DNA of 64,000 nt, taken from Paenibacillus tyrphae (GTDB lineage: Bacteria; Bacillota; Bacilli; Paenibacillales; NBRC-103111). The stretch covers positions 186,001-250,000 of the forward strand of contig NZ_JAMZAW010000009.1 in assembly GCF_024158745.1 (NCBI RefSeq), in the 5' to 3' direction. Below, piece after piece: positions 24,908-33,149 of the stretch (its first letter is position 1; every line of letters starts with the position of its first letter). The notes beneath the pieces are model-generated. The model worked only from the letters and a program-made list of their open reading frames with translations, ran no database searches and had not been told where the DNA came from. The position numbers and the translations under genes were made by a program.

Positions 24908-25486
24908 ATGAAGAAAGTTTTGATCGTGCAAGGAAATCCGGTGGAGCACAGCTACGGATGGGCGCTTGGAGATGCTTACGCGGAGGGAGCCGCGGTTTCC
25001 GGGGCCGAGGTTCGGGTAATTCGTCTGGCGGAGCTGGACTTTAACCCGAATCTATCGGGCGGTTATAAAAATAAGCTTCCGCTGGAAGACGATCTGGTCA
25101 AGGCGCAGGAGTCGATCCGGTGGGCGGAGCATCTGGTCTTCACGTATCCGATCTGGTGGGGCGGTCCGCCTGCGCTGCTCAAGGGTTTTCTCGACCGAGT
25201 CTTCCTGCCGGGCTACGCTTTTAAATACAAGAAAGGCTCCTCGCTGCCCGATCAGCTGCTCAAAGACAGAACGGCGAGGCTGATCGTGACGATGGATGCG
25301 CCTGTCTGGTATTACAGGCTCGTGCAGGGTCAACCGGGTCATCGGATGATGAAGGTGTCCACGCTGCAGTTCTGCGGCATCCGGCCCGTCAAGGTAACCT
25401 CGATCGGGCAAGTCGGCAAGTTGACGGACATGGAGCGAGAGCATTGGCTGGTGAAAGTGAACCGTCTGGGACAAGCTTTGGCATAA
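24908..25486 (+). CDS. NAD(P)H dehydrogenase (quinone), flavodoxin fold (KefF/MdaB type)
   Basis: A 192-residue protein with N-terminal VLIVQGNPVEHSYGWALGDA (FMN phosphate site). It also has HLVFTYPIWWGGPPALLKGFLDRVFLPGYAF (the WWxxPAxLKGxxDR signature of this family) and LQFCGIRPVKV. These enzymes reduce quinones by two electrons and so detoxify them. AAAGGAG precedes the ATG. It is most likely controlled by the TetR encoded upstream, whose inducer would then be a quinone-like compound (inference). Confidence 0.9.
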   Translation: MKKVLIVQGNPVEHSYGWALGDAYAEGAAVSGAEVRVIRLAELDFNPNLSGGYKNKLPLEDDLVKAQESIRWAEHLVFTYPIWWGGPPALLKGFLDRVFLPGYAFKYKKGSSLPDQLLKDRTARLIVTMDAPVWYYRLVQGQPGHRMMKVSTLQFCGIRPVKVTSIGQVGKLTDMEREHWLVKVNRLGQALA

Positions 25487-25491
25487 GCGAA

Positions 25492-25530
25492 AAGAAGCCT
25501 GTACCTCCACGGGGGGGACACAGGCTTCTT
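25492..25530. terminator. bidirectional terminator
   Basis: AAGAAGCCTGT pairs with ACAGGCTTCTT across a 17-nt loop between two convergent genes. Confidence 0.78.
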
Positions 25531-25537
25531 GCGCAGA

Positions 25538-27061
25538 TCAGTGGGAAGCCGCCGCTTCGGCCGCAGGGTCCAGCTTCTCCTTGCTCATCGCGAAGGCTGC
25601 AACCAGCGCCAAGCCTGCCGGGATCAGGCTCCAGGCAAACGTCAGGACGACCGATGACGACAGCCCTTCCGTGATCGTACCCAGCGCTTGCGAAGGGATC
25701 TGGGCGCGGGTGGCCGGGTCCAGCAGCGCATGCGGGTCGCTGAAGTCGATGCCCTTCGGGGCGGCGGCTTGACCGCTACCTGCAAAGGCATCCGTCAGCT
25801 TCCGGGTCAGCGCATGGCTTTGGATGATGCCGAATAGCGTGATGCCAAGCGTCATGCCAAGCGAACGAAGGAAATTGAGCGTAGACGTCGCCGCACCGCG
25901 CTGGCTGGCCGGGAACGAATGGATGGCCGCGTTGCTGAGCACGGAAAAGGAAGCTCCTATGCCGAGGCCCGTCAAGATCATGTACAGCGTGACGATAAAA
26001 CGTGGCGATTCCGGCGTCAAGGTCGTGAGAAGGGCGAGACCCAGTACAAGCAGGGCCAGCGTCGGAATCATGATCGAGCGGAACGGTATCTTTGTCATCA
26101 AGAAACCGCCCAAGGTCGCCGTAACGACCGAGCTGAGCATCATCGGCAGCAGCATAAGGCCGGAATTGGTGGCCGTTCCGCCAAGCACGCCTTGAATGAA
26201 GATCGGAATGTACACGGAGGCCGTGATGAACGCCGCCCCGCTCAAGATCGCAACGGCATTGCTTGAGGCGTAAAGACGGTTCCGGAACATGCTGAACGAA
26301 ATGATCGGTTCTTGGGCACGCTTTTCGACGAACAGGAACAGTAGGGTAAGGACCGCAAATCCGGCGAACAAGCCCAAGATTTGAACCGAGCCCCAGGCAT
26401 ACTGCTTGCCGCCGAGCTCCATCGCAAACATGAGGCAGACGACGGCTCCGACCAGCGTCATGGCACCCCACCAGTCGATCCGCTGCTTCGAGTGAACCGG
26501 CGATTCTTTATAGAAGAGCGCAATCATGACAAGCGAGATTAAGCCAAGCGGCAGGTTGATATAGAAAATCCAGCTCCAGTGGATGTAATCCGTAATGTAA
26601 GCCCCAAGCAGCGGGCCGAAAATACTGGACATGCCGAACACCGCGCCGAATAGCCCGCCGAGTTTTCCCCGGTTCTCCGGCGTGACGGTGTCGAACATGA
26701 TCGTGAACGCAATTGGCACCAGGGCCCCGCCGCCAATGCCTTGAATCGCGCGGTAGATGCTTAATTGTACGATCGAAGTCGCCGTTCCGCAGAGAACGGA
26801 GCCGAGCATGAAGACGATGATCCCGAAGACGAAAAATCGTTTGCGTCCATACATATCGGATAGTTTGCCGAAGATCGGCATTCCTGCCATTTCCGCCACC
26901 ATGTAAGCGGAGGTCGCCCAGACGAATTTATCGAGTCCGCCGAGTTCGCCGACGATCGTTCCGATCGCGGTCGCCATGATGGTATTGTCCATCGAGGCCA
27001 TCAGGATCGCGAGAAGCAGCCCCGCTACGACCATCCCGGTTTTGTTGTTTGTTTTGCTCAT
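25538..27061 (-). CDS. DHA2-type MFS multidrug exporter (EmrB/QacA family)
   Basis: A 507-residue, 14-helix type MFS protein. Helix 1 motif LAILMASMDNTIMATAIGTI (motif D1-like) is followed by motif A GKLSDMYGRKRFFV (about 64-77). Motif C-type GMSSIFGPLLGAYITD indicates an antiporter. A large extracytoplasmic loop with low hydrophobicity occurs near 415-455, where DHA2 pumps have one. Substrate unknown. The promoter carries a perfect dyad, so expression is probably inducible. Confidence 0.9.
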   Translation of the reverse strand: MSKTNNKTGMVVAGLLLAILMASMDNTIMATAIGTIVGELGGLDKFVWATSAYMVAEMAGMPIFGKLSDMYGRKRFFVFGIIVFMLGSVLCGTATSIVQLSIYRAIQGIGGGALVPIAFTIMFDTVTPENRGKLGGLFGAVFGMSSIFGPLLGAYITDYIHWSWIFYINLPLGLISLVMIALFYKESPVHSKQRIDWWGAMTLVGAVVCLMFAMELGGKQYAWGSVQILGLFAGFAVLTLLFLFVEKRAQEPIISFSMFRNRLYASSNAVAILSGAAFITASVYIPIFIQGVLGGTATNSGLMLLPMMLSSVVTATLGGFLMTKIPFRSIMIPTLALLVLGLALLTTLTPESPRFIVTLYMILTGLGIGASFSVLSNAAIHSFPASQRGAATSTLNFLRSLGMTLGITLFGIIQSHALTRKLTDAFAGSGQAAAPKGIDFSDPHALLDPATRAQIPSQALGTITEGLSSSVVLTFAWSLIPAGLALVAAFAMSKEKLDPAAEAAASH

Positions 27062-27105
27062 AAGTCGATTGTCTACCTCCGATATGAAATGTTTTAAGCT
27101 TTATA

Positions 27106-27145
27106 TACATACTATACCTTAGTCTAACTGACAACTGGATGTCAG
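27106..27145 (-). promoter_or_regulatory. MFS promoter with overlapping dyad operator
   Basis: Minus-strand -35 TTGTCA (27134-27129), 17-bp spacer, -10 TATGTA (27111-27106). The dyad CTGACA-N6-TGTCAG (27128-27145) covers the -35. The cognate repressor is not obvious in the window. Confidence 0.6.
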
Positions 27146-27182
27146 GATTCAAAAGTTGGATATAAAGTTTTTTTGAAGATGA

Positions 27183-27224
27183 ATCAAAAAAAAGAACCAT
27201 GCACGTTAAAATCGCCGTGCATGG
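27183..27224 (-). terminator. strong minus-strand terminator
   Basis: On the minus strand CCATGCACG pairs with CGTGCATGG across a 10-nt loop and runs into TTCTTTTTTTT. It implies a minus-strand transcript from the gene-poor region upstream. Confidence 0.8.
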
Positions 27225-27237
27225 ATGGAGACAAGCC

Positions 27238-27306
27238 TTACTTTTTCTTTACCCGAATATCAATTGTAAAAAGTCCAAAAACCGTTACCTTGATCATGCA
27301 GCTCAT
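27238..27306 (-). CDS. possible 22-residue hydrophobic peptide
   Basis: ATG at 27306 with AAGGAGG 11 bases upstream. The peptide starts MSCMIKVTVFGLFTIDIR and ends in three lysines; a strong terminator follows 14 bp later. A hydrophobic body with a KKK tail recalls type I toxins, but no known family was recognised. Confidence 0.3.
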   Translation of the reverse strand: MSCMIKVTVFGLFTIDIRVKKK

Positions 27307-27475
27307 AGCCTCGGTTACCTCCTTCTTCGTAGTGGCAAAACAACAAGCAATCCCCCTGAAAACAGAGGGCGGTGACCCGAGGGCCACCTTGCCTCTCGAT
27401 CCACCGCCATTTGAGAACATCTTTTTTTTATCAAAAAAAGACAAACTGGCAGCGGGATTCGAGAAGTGAACGGTT

Positions 27476-27514
27476 ACTTCAAAAGAGCGCACGGACCGTG
27501 CATTCTTTTGAAGT
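27476..27514. repeat. 39-bp palindrome
   Basis: ACTTCAAAAGA/TCTTTTGAAGT outer arms (11 bp) and GCACGG/CCGTGC inner arms, interrupted by one 2-bp mismatch. No T tract on either side, so it is not a standard terminator. Confidence 0.75.
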
Positions 27515-28078
27515 CGTATTTTGGCATCCTGCAGGCAGACTTCACCCAGGTACATTGCCAAAATCATGTCGACGGTCGCCAGCAACATATGCTGGTGACA
27601 CCACCATTACTTCCAAGGTGTAACCCTCGGATTTCTCGAATCTCCGCGATACCGGTTTGTCCTGTGGTCGTTTTGCCGTCCTACGCTCTTGTGCTCCCGA
27701 GGCGTCGGATGCTTCTCCTTAGAACGCTGCGAATCAACGAAAGATTATCTACCTTCGCTCAGCGAAGTCATTGCTCATTAAACGCACATGAATCGTGCTC
27801 ATTGATCCTTGACCTCAACCTTGTCTTGGATACACCGGGCGGCTCTTGCGGGAATAGCGGGAGTCTTTCCTGCGAAAACACATTTCGGATGGTGCGAACC
27901 TCATGATCCATGAGACTCGGGGTTGATCCTTGCCCTGAATAGTTCCCCAAACCAGGGAATCCTATTTGTCTATTGCCTCCACGCGCGATATAAAAATATC
28001 ACGCATGAAAATCATACCATATCTTCGAATGGGCCACAATGGGAACGGACGAAGGGCGCAGCATTCCGTCTTAAACAA

Positions 28079-28117
28079 CAAAAACGCTCCCGCTCAATAC
28101 ACGAACGGAAGCGCCTT
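28079..28117 (-). terminator. terminator of the YhhQ gene
   Basis: On the minus strand GGCGCTTCCG pairs with CGGGAGCGTT across a 13-nt loop, followed by TTTTG. Confidence 0.7.
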
Positions 28118-28126
28118 TATAACGAA

Positions 28127-28813
28127 TCAATTCCCGTCTTCCTTGATGCGGAAGCTGCGGGCGATGTAGAGGACCGGCGTCGAAGCGACGGAGATGACGA
28201 ACTTGAACAAGTAGGTCGTCAGCAAAATTTGCAGCCAGACATCCAGCGTATACACCCCGGCAAAAGCGATGGTGCAGAAGACCAGCGAGTCCACAAGCTG
28301 GCTGAGCCCCGTGCTGCCGTTCGTCCGGATCCAGAACTGGTTGTACACGGGAAACCGTTTCTTCAGATAGCTGTACACCCGCACGTCGAGGAACTGGCTG
28401 ATAAAGTAGGCGCATAGACTTCCCGCGGCCAGCCGCGGCATTAAGCCGAATATCGTCTCAAGCGAGCTCTGCGCGATGTCGCTTTCCTGCGGCGTGAACA
28501 CGAGCGCCATCTGCATGATGACCGTCGAAGCGACCAAGCTGAAAAAGCCAAACCATACCGCCTGCTTGGCTTCCTTCGTCCCATACTTCTCGTTGAGCAG
28601 GTCTGTCGACATGTAGATCGATGTGTAGACGGTGTTGCCGAGCGTCATGACGATGCCGAGCAACTCGATCGTTTTGACGACTTGGATATTGGCCAGCACG
28701 GTAGCGAAGCCGATCCAGGCGTACAGTCCTTTCTTCCCGAAAAAACGATAACAAAGCAGAAACAAAGCAAAATTCACGACGACAAACAAAATTCCCCATG
28801 CCAAATTAAACAC
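28127..28813 (-). CDS. yhhQ: queuosine precursor transporter (YhhQ/VUT family)
   Basis: A 228-residue polytopic membrane protein with YhhQ-type features: ATVLANIQVVKTIELLG (about 38-54), YTSIYMSTDLLNEKYG with acidic residues in a helix, and SQFLDVRVYSYLKKRFP. YhhQ proteins import preQ0/preQ1 or queuine. The start is GTG 28813, seven bases after GGGGGA. That ribosome site is the 3' end of a preQ1-I riboswitch, which independently supports the function. Confidence 0.92.
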   Translation of the reverse strand: MFNLAWGILFVVVNFALFLLCYRFFGKKGLYAWIGFATVLANIQVVKTIELLGIVMTLGNTVYTSIYMSTDLLNEKYGTKEAKQAVWFGFFSLVASTVIMQMALVFTPQESDIAQSSLETIFGLMPRLAAGSLCAYFISQFLDVRVYSYLKKRFPVYNQFWIRTNGSTGLSQLVDSLVFCTIAFAGVYTLDVWLQILLTTYLFKFVISVASTPVLYIARSFRIKEDGN

Positions 28814-28819
28814 GTACCG

Positions 28820-28863
28820 TTCCCCCTTAGTTTTGATAACGCGGGATGGTCTCGAACCGCGGA
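28820..28863 (-). promoter_or_regulatory. preQ1 class I riboswitch (translation-type)
   Basis: Minus strand: CCGCG, then GTTCGAGACCATCC, CGCG, TTATCAAAACTAA and GGGGGA. This matches the preQ1-I plan of a short P1 stem, C-rich loop, and an A-rich tail ending AACTAA that merges into the Shine-Dalgarno. Ligand binding would sequester the ribosome site of yhhQ. Recognised by eye; no covariance model was run. Confidence 0.88.
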
Positions 28864-28933
28864 TGGGCCGGAAGCCCGATCGAATAACAGAATAGCAGAA
28901 ATGCCTAAGAAAAGGAATGGAACAATTTTACAT

Positions 28934-28988
28934 AAAAATCCCCTGAAAGCCGCAGCATCGTTCGACAACGTGCGGTCCAGGGGATTTT
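28934..28988 (-). terminator. terminator of the cytochrome c gene
   Basis: AAAATCCCCTG pairs with CAGGGGATTTT, with an inner GCCGCA/TGCGGT stem. On the minus strand it ends in TTTTTATG. Confidence 0.78.
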
Positions 28989-29027
28989 CGAGCGATAAAG
29001 AATATACGGGTTCCGTAGAGAGGTCCC

Positions 29028-29378
29028 TTATTTCTTAGCAGCGAGCCAGTCGCTGATGGCACCGGTATCGGTGTCGGACAGCCTGCCTTTGAAGCCGGGC
29101 ATCGCCCCTCGGCCATTCGCGACGATCGCTGCGATCTGGTCCTTGGAGTACTTGCCGCCTACCTTCGTCAGGTTGGGGCCGACGCCGCCTTCAAAATTGG
29201 CGCCATGACAGCTGAGGCAATTTTGCTTATAGATCGCTTGGGCATCCACGGTAACGGTTCCGCCTCCCGGGGCGGGGGTTGCGGCTCCTTGATCCGCAGG
29301 CGGCGTTTTGGCGGGTTGACCACAGGCAGACAGCGAAACGGCAAGGAGAAGGGCGACACATACGAATGTTTTGTTCAT
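29028..29378 (-). CDS. small membrane-anchored cytochrome c (c-551 type)
   Basis: A 116-residue lipoprotein with signal and lipobox LSAC (cysteine 19), a Pro/Ala/Gly linker, haem motif CLSCH (54-58) and distal Met 93 in GAMPGF. Such cytochromes shuttle electrons to terminal oxidases on the outer membrane face. The open frame continues far upstream on this strand, but AAAGGAG precedes ATG 29378 and the rest is antisense to lplJ. Confidence 0.92.
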   Translation of the reverse strand: MNKTFVCVALLLAVSLSACGQPAKTPPADQGAATPAPGGGTVTVDAQAIYKQNCLSCHGANFEGGVGPNLTKVGGKYSKDQIAAIVANGRGAMPGFKGRLSDTDTGAISDWLAAKK

Positions 29379-29606
29379 CTGGCGAGCTCCTTTGGAAGAA
29401 TGCTTGAACTTGTCGGGCGGGGAACCCTGACCATCAACAAGCTGATCCCTTTTAAGTTTAGGGATGTCTGATCTAGGTTTTCCTGCGCCGTTTTTTTCAT
29501 GCACGGGCTGCGGCGGACAAGACAGCTCGATCCAGGCTGCGGCCCTTGCTATAATAGAACTGGAACGGGAGCTTGTCCGTTCGAACAGGAGAAGGGGGAG
29601 AAGCGC

Positions 29607-30593
29607 ATGCTTTTCATTGACAATAACGGCATTACCGATCCCGCATTGAACCTGGCGCTGGAGGAATACGCCTTGAAGCAGCTTCCGGCGGACCATGATT
29701 ATTTGTTGTTTTATATCAATGAGCCGTCGATCATTATCGGGAAAAACCAGAATACGGCCGAGGAGATTAACCGGGAGTACGTCGAGGCCCGCGGCATTCA
29801 TGTCGTGCGGCGTCTGTCCGGCGGCGGGGCGGTATACCACGATCTCGGCAACCTTAATTTCAGCTTCATTACGAAGGATGACGGCAAGTCCTTCCACAAC
29901 TACCGCAAGTTCACCGAGCCGGTGATCCGGGCGCTGCATCGGCTTGGCGTCGAGGCGGAGCTGACGGGGCGCAATGACATCCAAGTCGGGGAACGGAAAA
30001 TATCCGGCAACGCGCAGTTTGCCACCAAAGGGCGGATGTTTACCCATGGCACGCTGCTGTTCGATTCGCAGATGGACCATGTCGCGTCCGCGCTGAACGT
30101 CAATCCGGAGAAGTTCAAGTCGAAGGGCGTAAAGTCGGTCCGCAGCCGGGTGGCGAACATTACGGAATTTTTGAGCGGGCCGATGACGATTGAGGCGTTC
30201 AGGCAGCATCTGCTGGACTCGATCTTCGAAGGATCGGAGGTTCAGCGGTATGAGCTGAGCGCAGCCGACTGGGATGCGGTACGGCAGCTTGCGGACGAAC
30301 GGTACCGGAGCTGGGATTGGAATTACGGCAAGTCCCCGGCGTTCAATGTTCACCGCGTGAAGCGCCTGTCTGCCGGCACGTTCGACGTCCGGCTGTACGT
30401 GGAAGCGGGAGTGATCCGAGAGGCCGCAGTATATGGCGATTTCTTCGGCCAGGGAGATGCGGCCGAGTTTGCTGCCAAGCTGCAAGGCGTCCGTTACGAT
30501 ACGGCTGCGCTGGCCGGGGTGCTGGACGATGTGAATCTGCAGCACTACTTCGGTCAGGTGACCAAGGACGAGTGGCTGGAACTGCTGTTATAA
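29607..30593 (+). CDS. lplJ: lipoate-protein ligase
   Basis: A 328-residue enzyme that adenylates scavenged lipoate and transfers it to lipoyl domains. It contains [15 protein letters not shown] (about 44-58), [21 protein letters not shown] ([12 protein letters not shown], about 67-83), [17 protein letters not shown] with the catalytic Lys, and the C-terminal accessory domain near [13 protein letters not shown] 29607 follows GAAGGGGGAG. A TATAAT lies at about 29551 as a candidate -10 element. Confidence 0.93.
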   Translation: MLFIDNNGITDPALNLALEEYALKQLPADHDYLLFYINEPSIIIGKNQNTAEEINREYVEARGIHVVRRLSGGGAVYHDLGNLNFSFITKDDGKSFHNYRKFTEPVIRALHRLGVEAELTGRNDIQVGERKISGNAQFATKGRMFTHGTLLFDSQMDHVASALNVNPEKFKSKGVKSVRSRVANITEFLSGPMTIEAFRQHLLDSIFEGSEVQRYELSAADWDAVRQLADERYRSWDWNYGKSPAFNVHRVKRLSAGTFDVRLYVEAGVIREAAVYGDFFGQGDAAEFAAKLQGVRYDTAALAGVLDDVNLQHYFGQVTKDEWLELLL

Positions 30594-30621
30594 GCGCATG
30601 TTGGCTCGACGCTTCGGAAAA

Positions 30622-30642
30622 AATGATTGTAAACCAATCATT
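30622..30642. promoter_or_regulatory. perfect 8-bp dyad before the GNAT gene
   Basis: AATGATTG-TAAAC-CAATCATT, with a -10-like TATACT 27 bp downstream (30669-30674). No T tract follows, so an operator is more likely than an lplJ terminator. Confidence 0.5.
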
Positions 30643-30711
30643 ATCCGCCGGAACCTTCTCCACGATTGTATACTAAGAACTAAATATGGTAACGAAGTGG
30701 GGGACAGCGGA

Positions 30712-31596
30712 TTGAAATTGACTGAGAAACAAGGACTCTCGGAGCAAGAATTGCGCGATATTCGGGCACTCGCAGACCTGTGCAACGCGGAGGACGGCAT
30801 TACGCTGAAGCTGAACTGGGAAATGCTTTCCGAACGGCCGGCCGGGGTGACGAACGACTTTTTGATGTATGAAGGGGAAGAGCTTATCGGGTTTCTGGGA
30901 ATCTACTCCTTCCGATCGACGGAAGCGGAAATCAGCGGCATGGTGCATCCGCAGCACCGGCGGAAGGGCGTGTTCACCCAACTGGCCGATGCGGCGACCG
31001 AAGAATGCAGACGCCGCGGGATTCCGAAGCTGATCTTTATATGTCAGGAGCGTTCGGTTTCGGGAAAAGCGTTCCTACAGGCCCGGGGAGCGGTCTATTC
31101 GTTCTCCGAGCATTGGATGGAGATGCGGGTGCCGGACGGGCAACCGCCGCAAGTTCCGGATACGCGGCAAGCGGAAGCTCTGGAACTCCGATTGGCGACG
31201 GCGGACGATGTCGAAGTGCTGACGGAGCTCGACATGCAGGGGTTCGATATATCGTACGAGGATGCCAAAGAATTCGTGGAGAAAACCGTAGCCGACGGGA
31301 AGGAGAACACGTATGTCGCGGAGCTGGGCGGCAAGCCGATCGGCAAGCTGAATGTACGTGTGGATGAAGGCGTCGCCTTTATTTTCGGTTTTTGCGTATT
31401 AACGGAGTACCGGGGACGCGGGTGCGGGCGGGAAATTTTGGCCCGGACGATTGAAGGCTTATACCGGGAAGGCGGGACGGTCCGCTTCGAGCTGGAGGTT
31501 GCGGCGGACAATCCCCGGGCGCTCGGGCTGTACGAGTCGTGCGGCTTCCGGGCGTTGAACGCGAACGATTATTATACGATTGAGCTCGGCGGATAG
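30712..31596 (+). CDS. tandem-domain GNAT acetyltransferase
   Basis: About 294 residues in two GNAT halves. The first has GMVHPQHRRKGVFTQLADA (acetyl-CoA loop, QxxRRKG), the second has FCVLTEYRGRGCGREILAR (RGRGCG) followed by NPRALGLYESCGF. TTG 30712 is preferred as start: GGGGGA lies seven bases before it and the likely -10 at 30669 falls inside the longer open frame. Acceptor substrate unknown. It has its own terminator. Confidence 0.83.
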   Translation: MKLTEKQGLSEQELRDIRALADLCNAEDGITLKLNWEMLSERPAGVTNDFLMYEGEELIGFLGIYSFRSTEAEISGMVHPQHRRKGVFTQLADAATEECRRRGIPKLIFICQERSVSGKAFLQARGAVYSFSEHWMEMRVPDGQPPQVPDTRQAEALELRLATADDVEVLTELDMQGFDISYEDAKEFVEKTVADGKENTYVAELGGKPIGKLNVRVDEGVAFIFGFCVLTEYRGRGCGREILARTIEGLYREGGTVRFELEVAADNPRALGLYESCGFRALNANDYYTIELGG

Positions 31597-31614
31597 GCGG
31601 GGATCGATCGGGAG

Positions 31615-31661
31615 AAGAACGCAGGTGCCTCGGAACGGGAGGCCGCCTGCGTTCTTTTTTT
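31615..31661 (+). terminator. terminator of the GNAT gene
   Basis: AAGAACGCAGG pairs with CCTGCGTTCTT, with an inner GCCTC/GAGGC stem, followed by a T7 run. Confidence 0.9.
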
Positions 31662-31726
31662 AGCGTAAGGGTCGGCAAGCACGGCTTTAACGCACCGTTA
31701 GCCGCGGCTGTCGAGCGCATTTTGCA

Positions 31727-31763
31727 TTGACTTTTAAACCTACATGTAACTATAATTGTTACA
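31727..31763 (+). promoter_or_regulatory. Bcr/CflA promoter with operator dyad over the -10
   Basis: -35 TTGACT (31727-31732), 18-bp spacer, -10 TATAAT (31751-31756). The perfect dyad TGTAAC-N7-GTTACA (31745-31763) is centred on the -10. The rest of the 332-bp gap is the leader of the pump gene. Confidence 0.65.
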
Positions 31764-31821
31764 ACAAGGGACCGCAGAATAGAGAGAAGATGCCTCTGTC
31801 CCCATTACGGATAAGAAAGAG

Positions 31822-31932
31822 ATGTGTGGCTGTATGAATCGGGTAGGAAAGGTTGTTCTTGACCAAAATTGGGTTGCGACGCTGATGATGGACAATAAGC
31901 ATCGGACGCAAAACGGAGGAGTAGGCTTATGA
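31822..31932 (+). CDS. possible 36-residue upstream ORF
   Basis: ATG 31822 to a TGA that overlaps the MFS start codon (ATGA). The peptide begins MCGCMNRVGKVVL. No good ribosome site is visible, so it may be chance; if translated it would couple to the pump gene. Confidence 0.2.
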   Translation: MCGCMNRVGKVVLDQNWVATLMMDNKHRTQNGGVGL

Positions 31933-33149
31933 GCCGGATCGAAGCTTCGGCGCAAGGCTCCGTGCCGTCGCGCCGGATATGGATGGTGTTCATCTTAGGC
32001 TCGTTGTCCGCTTTCGGGCCGTTATCACTTGATATGTATTTGCCCGCATTGCCGAAGCTGGCGGACGAGCTGAGCAGCAGCACGTCGATGGCCCAGCTTA
32101 GCCTGACGGCTTGTCTGCTCGGGCTGGCTCTCGGCCAACTGTATGCCGGGCCGGTCAGCGACGTGCGCGGCCGGCGGCTGCCGCTGCTGATTGGCCTGAT
32201 CCTCTACGGCGTGTCCTCGGTGCTCTGCGCCGTTGCACCATCCGCAGAGCTGTTGGTATTGCTGCGCTTTATCCAAGGGATGGCGGGCTCCGCAGGGATC
32301 GTCATTTCGCGGGCTATCGTGCGGGATATGTACTCGGGAACGGAGTTGACGAAGTTTTTCTCGCTGCTGATGCTGGTGAACGGGGCGGCGCCGATTCTTG
32401 CGCCCATCGTGGGCGGGCAGCTGCTGGAAGTCACCTCTTGGCGCGGCGTGTTTGTCGTGCTCGGCCTGATCGGCGTCCTGATGCTGATCGCGGTCGTACT
32501 GGCACTGCCGGAGACGCTGCCGCAGGAGCGGCGGTCCAAGGGAGGCTTGGGAAATACGCTGACGACGTTCCGCCGTCTCCTGGGCGACCGGACGTTCATG
32601 GGCTATGCCTTGGCGCAGGGCTTCGTCATTGCCGCCATGTTCGCCTACATTTCGGGCTCACCCTTCGTGCTTCAGGATATTTTCGGCGTGTCGCCGCAGA
32701 TGTTCAGTGTCTGCTTCGCAATTAACGGCCTCGGCATTATTCTTGCAGGGCAGGTCACGGGCCGGCTGGCCGGGCGGGTCAGCGATAAGCGGCTGCTGGT
32801 CAGCGGGCTGGCGCTCGCTTCGGTCGCCGGTGTGGCGCTGCTGCTTGCGATCGTGTCGGGAGCCGGACTGTATGCGATTCTGGTGCCTCTGTTCTTCGTC
32901 GTATCCAGCGTCGGGATCGTGTCCACGGCAGGTTTCTCGCTGGCGATGCGCAACCAGAGCGAAGCGGCGGGAAGCGCCTCGGCTCTGCTCGGCGTACTAT
33001 CGTTCATCTTCGGCGGGATTGTGGCGCCGCTGGTCGGCATCGCCGGCAATCAAACTGCCGTGCCGATGGGGATCGTGATCGCCGCAGCCGATGTCAGCTC
33101 CGTGCTGTGCTATTTGCTGCTCGTGCGGCGGTATGAAAATAAAGCTTAA
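31929..33149 (+). CDS. Bcr/CflA-family MFS drug exporter
   Basis: A 406-residue, 12-helix MFS protein. It has LSLDMYLPALPKLADEL near residue 33 (the DMYLPA motif of Bcr/CflA), LGQLYAGPVSDVRGRRLPLL (motif A), and APILAPIVGGQLLEVTSWRG (motif C, drug:H+ antiport). GGAGGAG precedes ATG 31929. The substrate is not predictable. The promoter dyad suggests inducible control. Confidence 0.92.
   Translation: MSRIEASAQGSVPSRRIWMVFILGSLSAFGPLSLDMYLPALPKLADELSSSTSMAQLSLTACLLGLALGQLYAGPVSDVRGRRLPLLIGLILYGVSSVLCAVAPSAELLVLLRFIQGMAGSAGIVISRAIVRDMYSGTELTKFFSLLMLVNGAAPILAPIVGGQLLEVTSWRGVFVVLGLIGVLMLIAVVLALPETLPQERRSKGGLGNTLTTFRRLLGDRTFMGYALAQGFVIAAMFAYISGSPFVLQDIFGVSPQMFSVCFAINGLGIILAGQVTGRLAGRVSDKRLLVSGLALASVAGVALLLAIVSGAGLYAILVPLFFVVSSVGIVSTAGFSLAMRNQSEAAGSASALLGVLSFIFGGIVAPLVGIAGNQTAVPMGIVIAAADVSSVLCYLLLVRRYENKA

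Larger units (their letters stand above)
27146..28126. other. one-kilobase gene-poor stretch with strong hairpins
   Basis: Several frames are open here on both strands but none has a recognisable domain plus a ribosome site, apart from one 22-residue peptide. Visible structures: a minus-strand terminator at 27183-27224, a long palindrome at 27476-27514, a GGCGGTG/CACCGCC pair near 27370-27410 and the YhhQ terminator at 28079-28117. It may hold an RNA gene or a decayed element. Confidence 0.5.

Noticed and set aside
27238-27588. 116-codon open frame on the minus strand
   Set aside because: Runs through the palindrome and a GC-rich hairpin with no ribosome site at its start; only its last 22 codons have one.
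27466-27906. 146-codon open frame on the plus strand
   Set aside because: No ribosome site, no domain, and it runs through a strong palindrome; more likely non-coding.
29379-30545. upstream extension of the cytochrome c frame on the minus strand
   Set aside because: Antisense to lplJ. The cytochrome has its own ribosome site, start codon and signal peptide at 29378.
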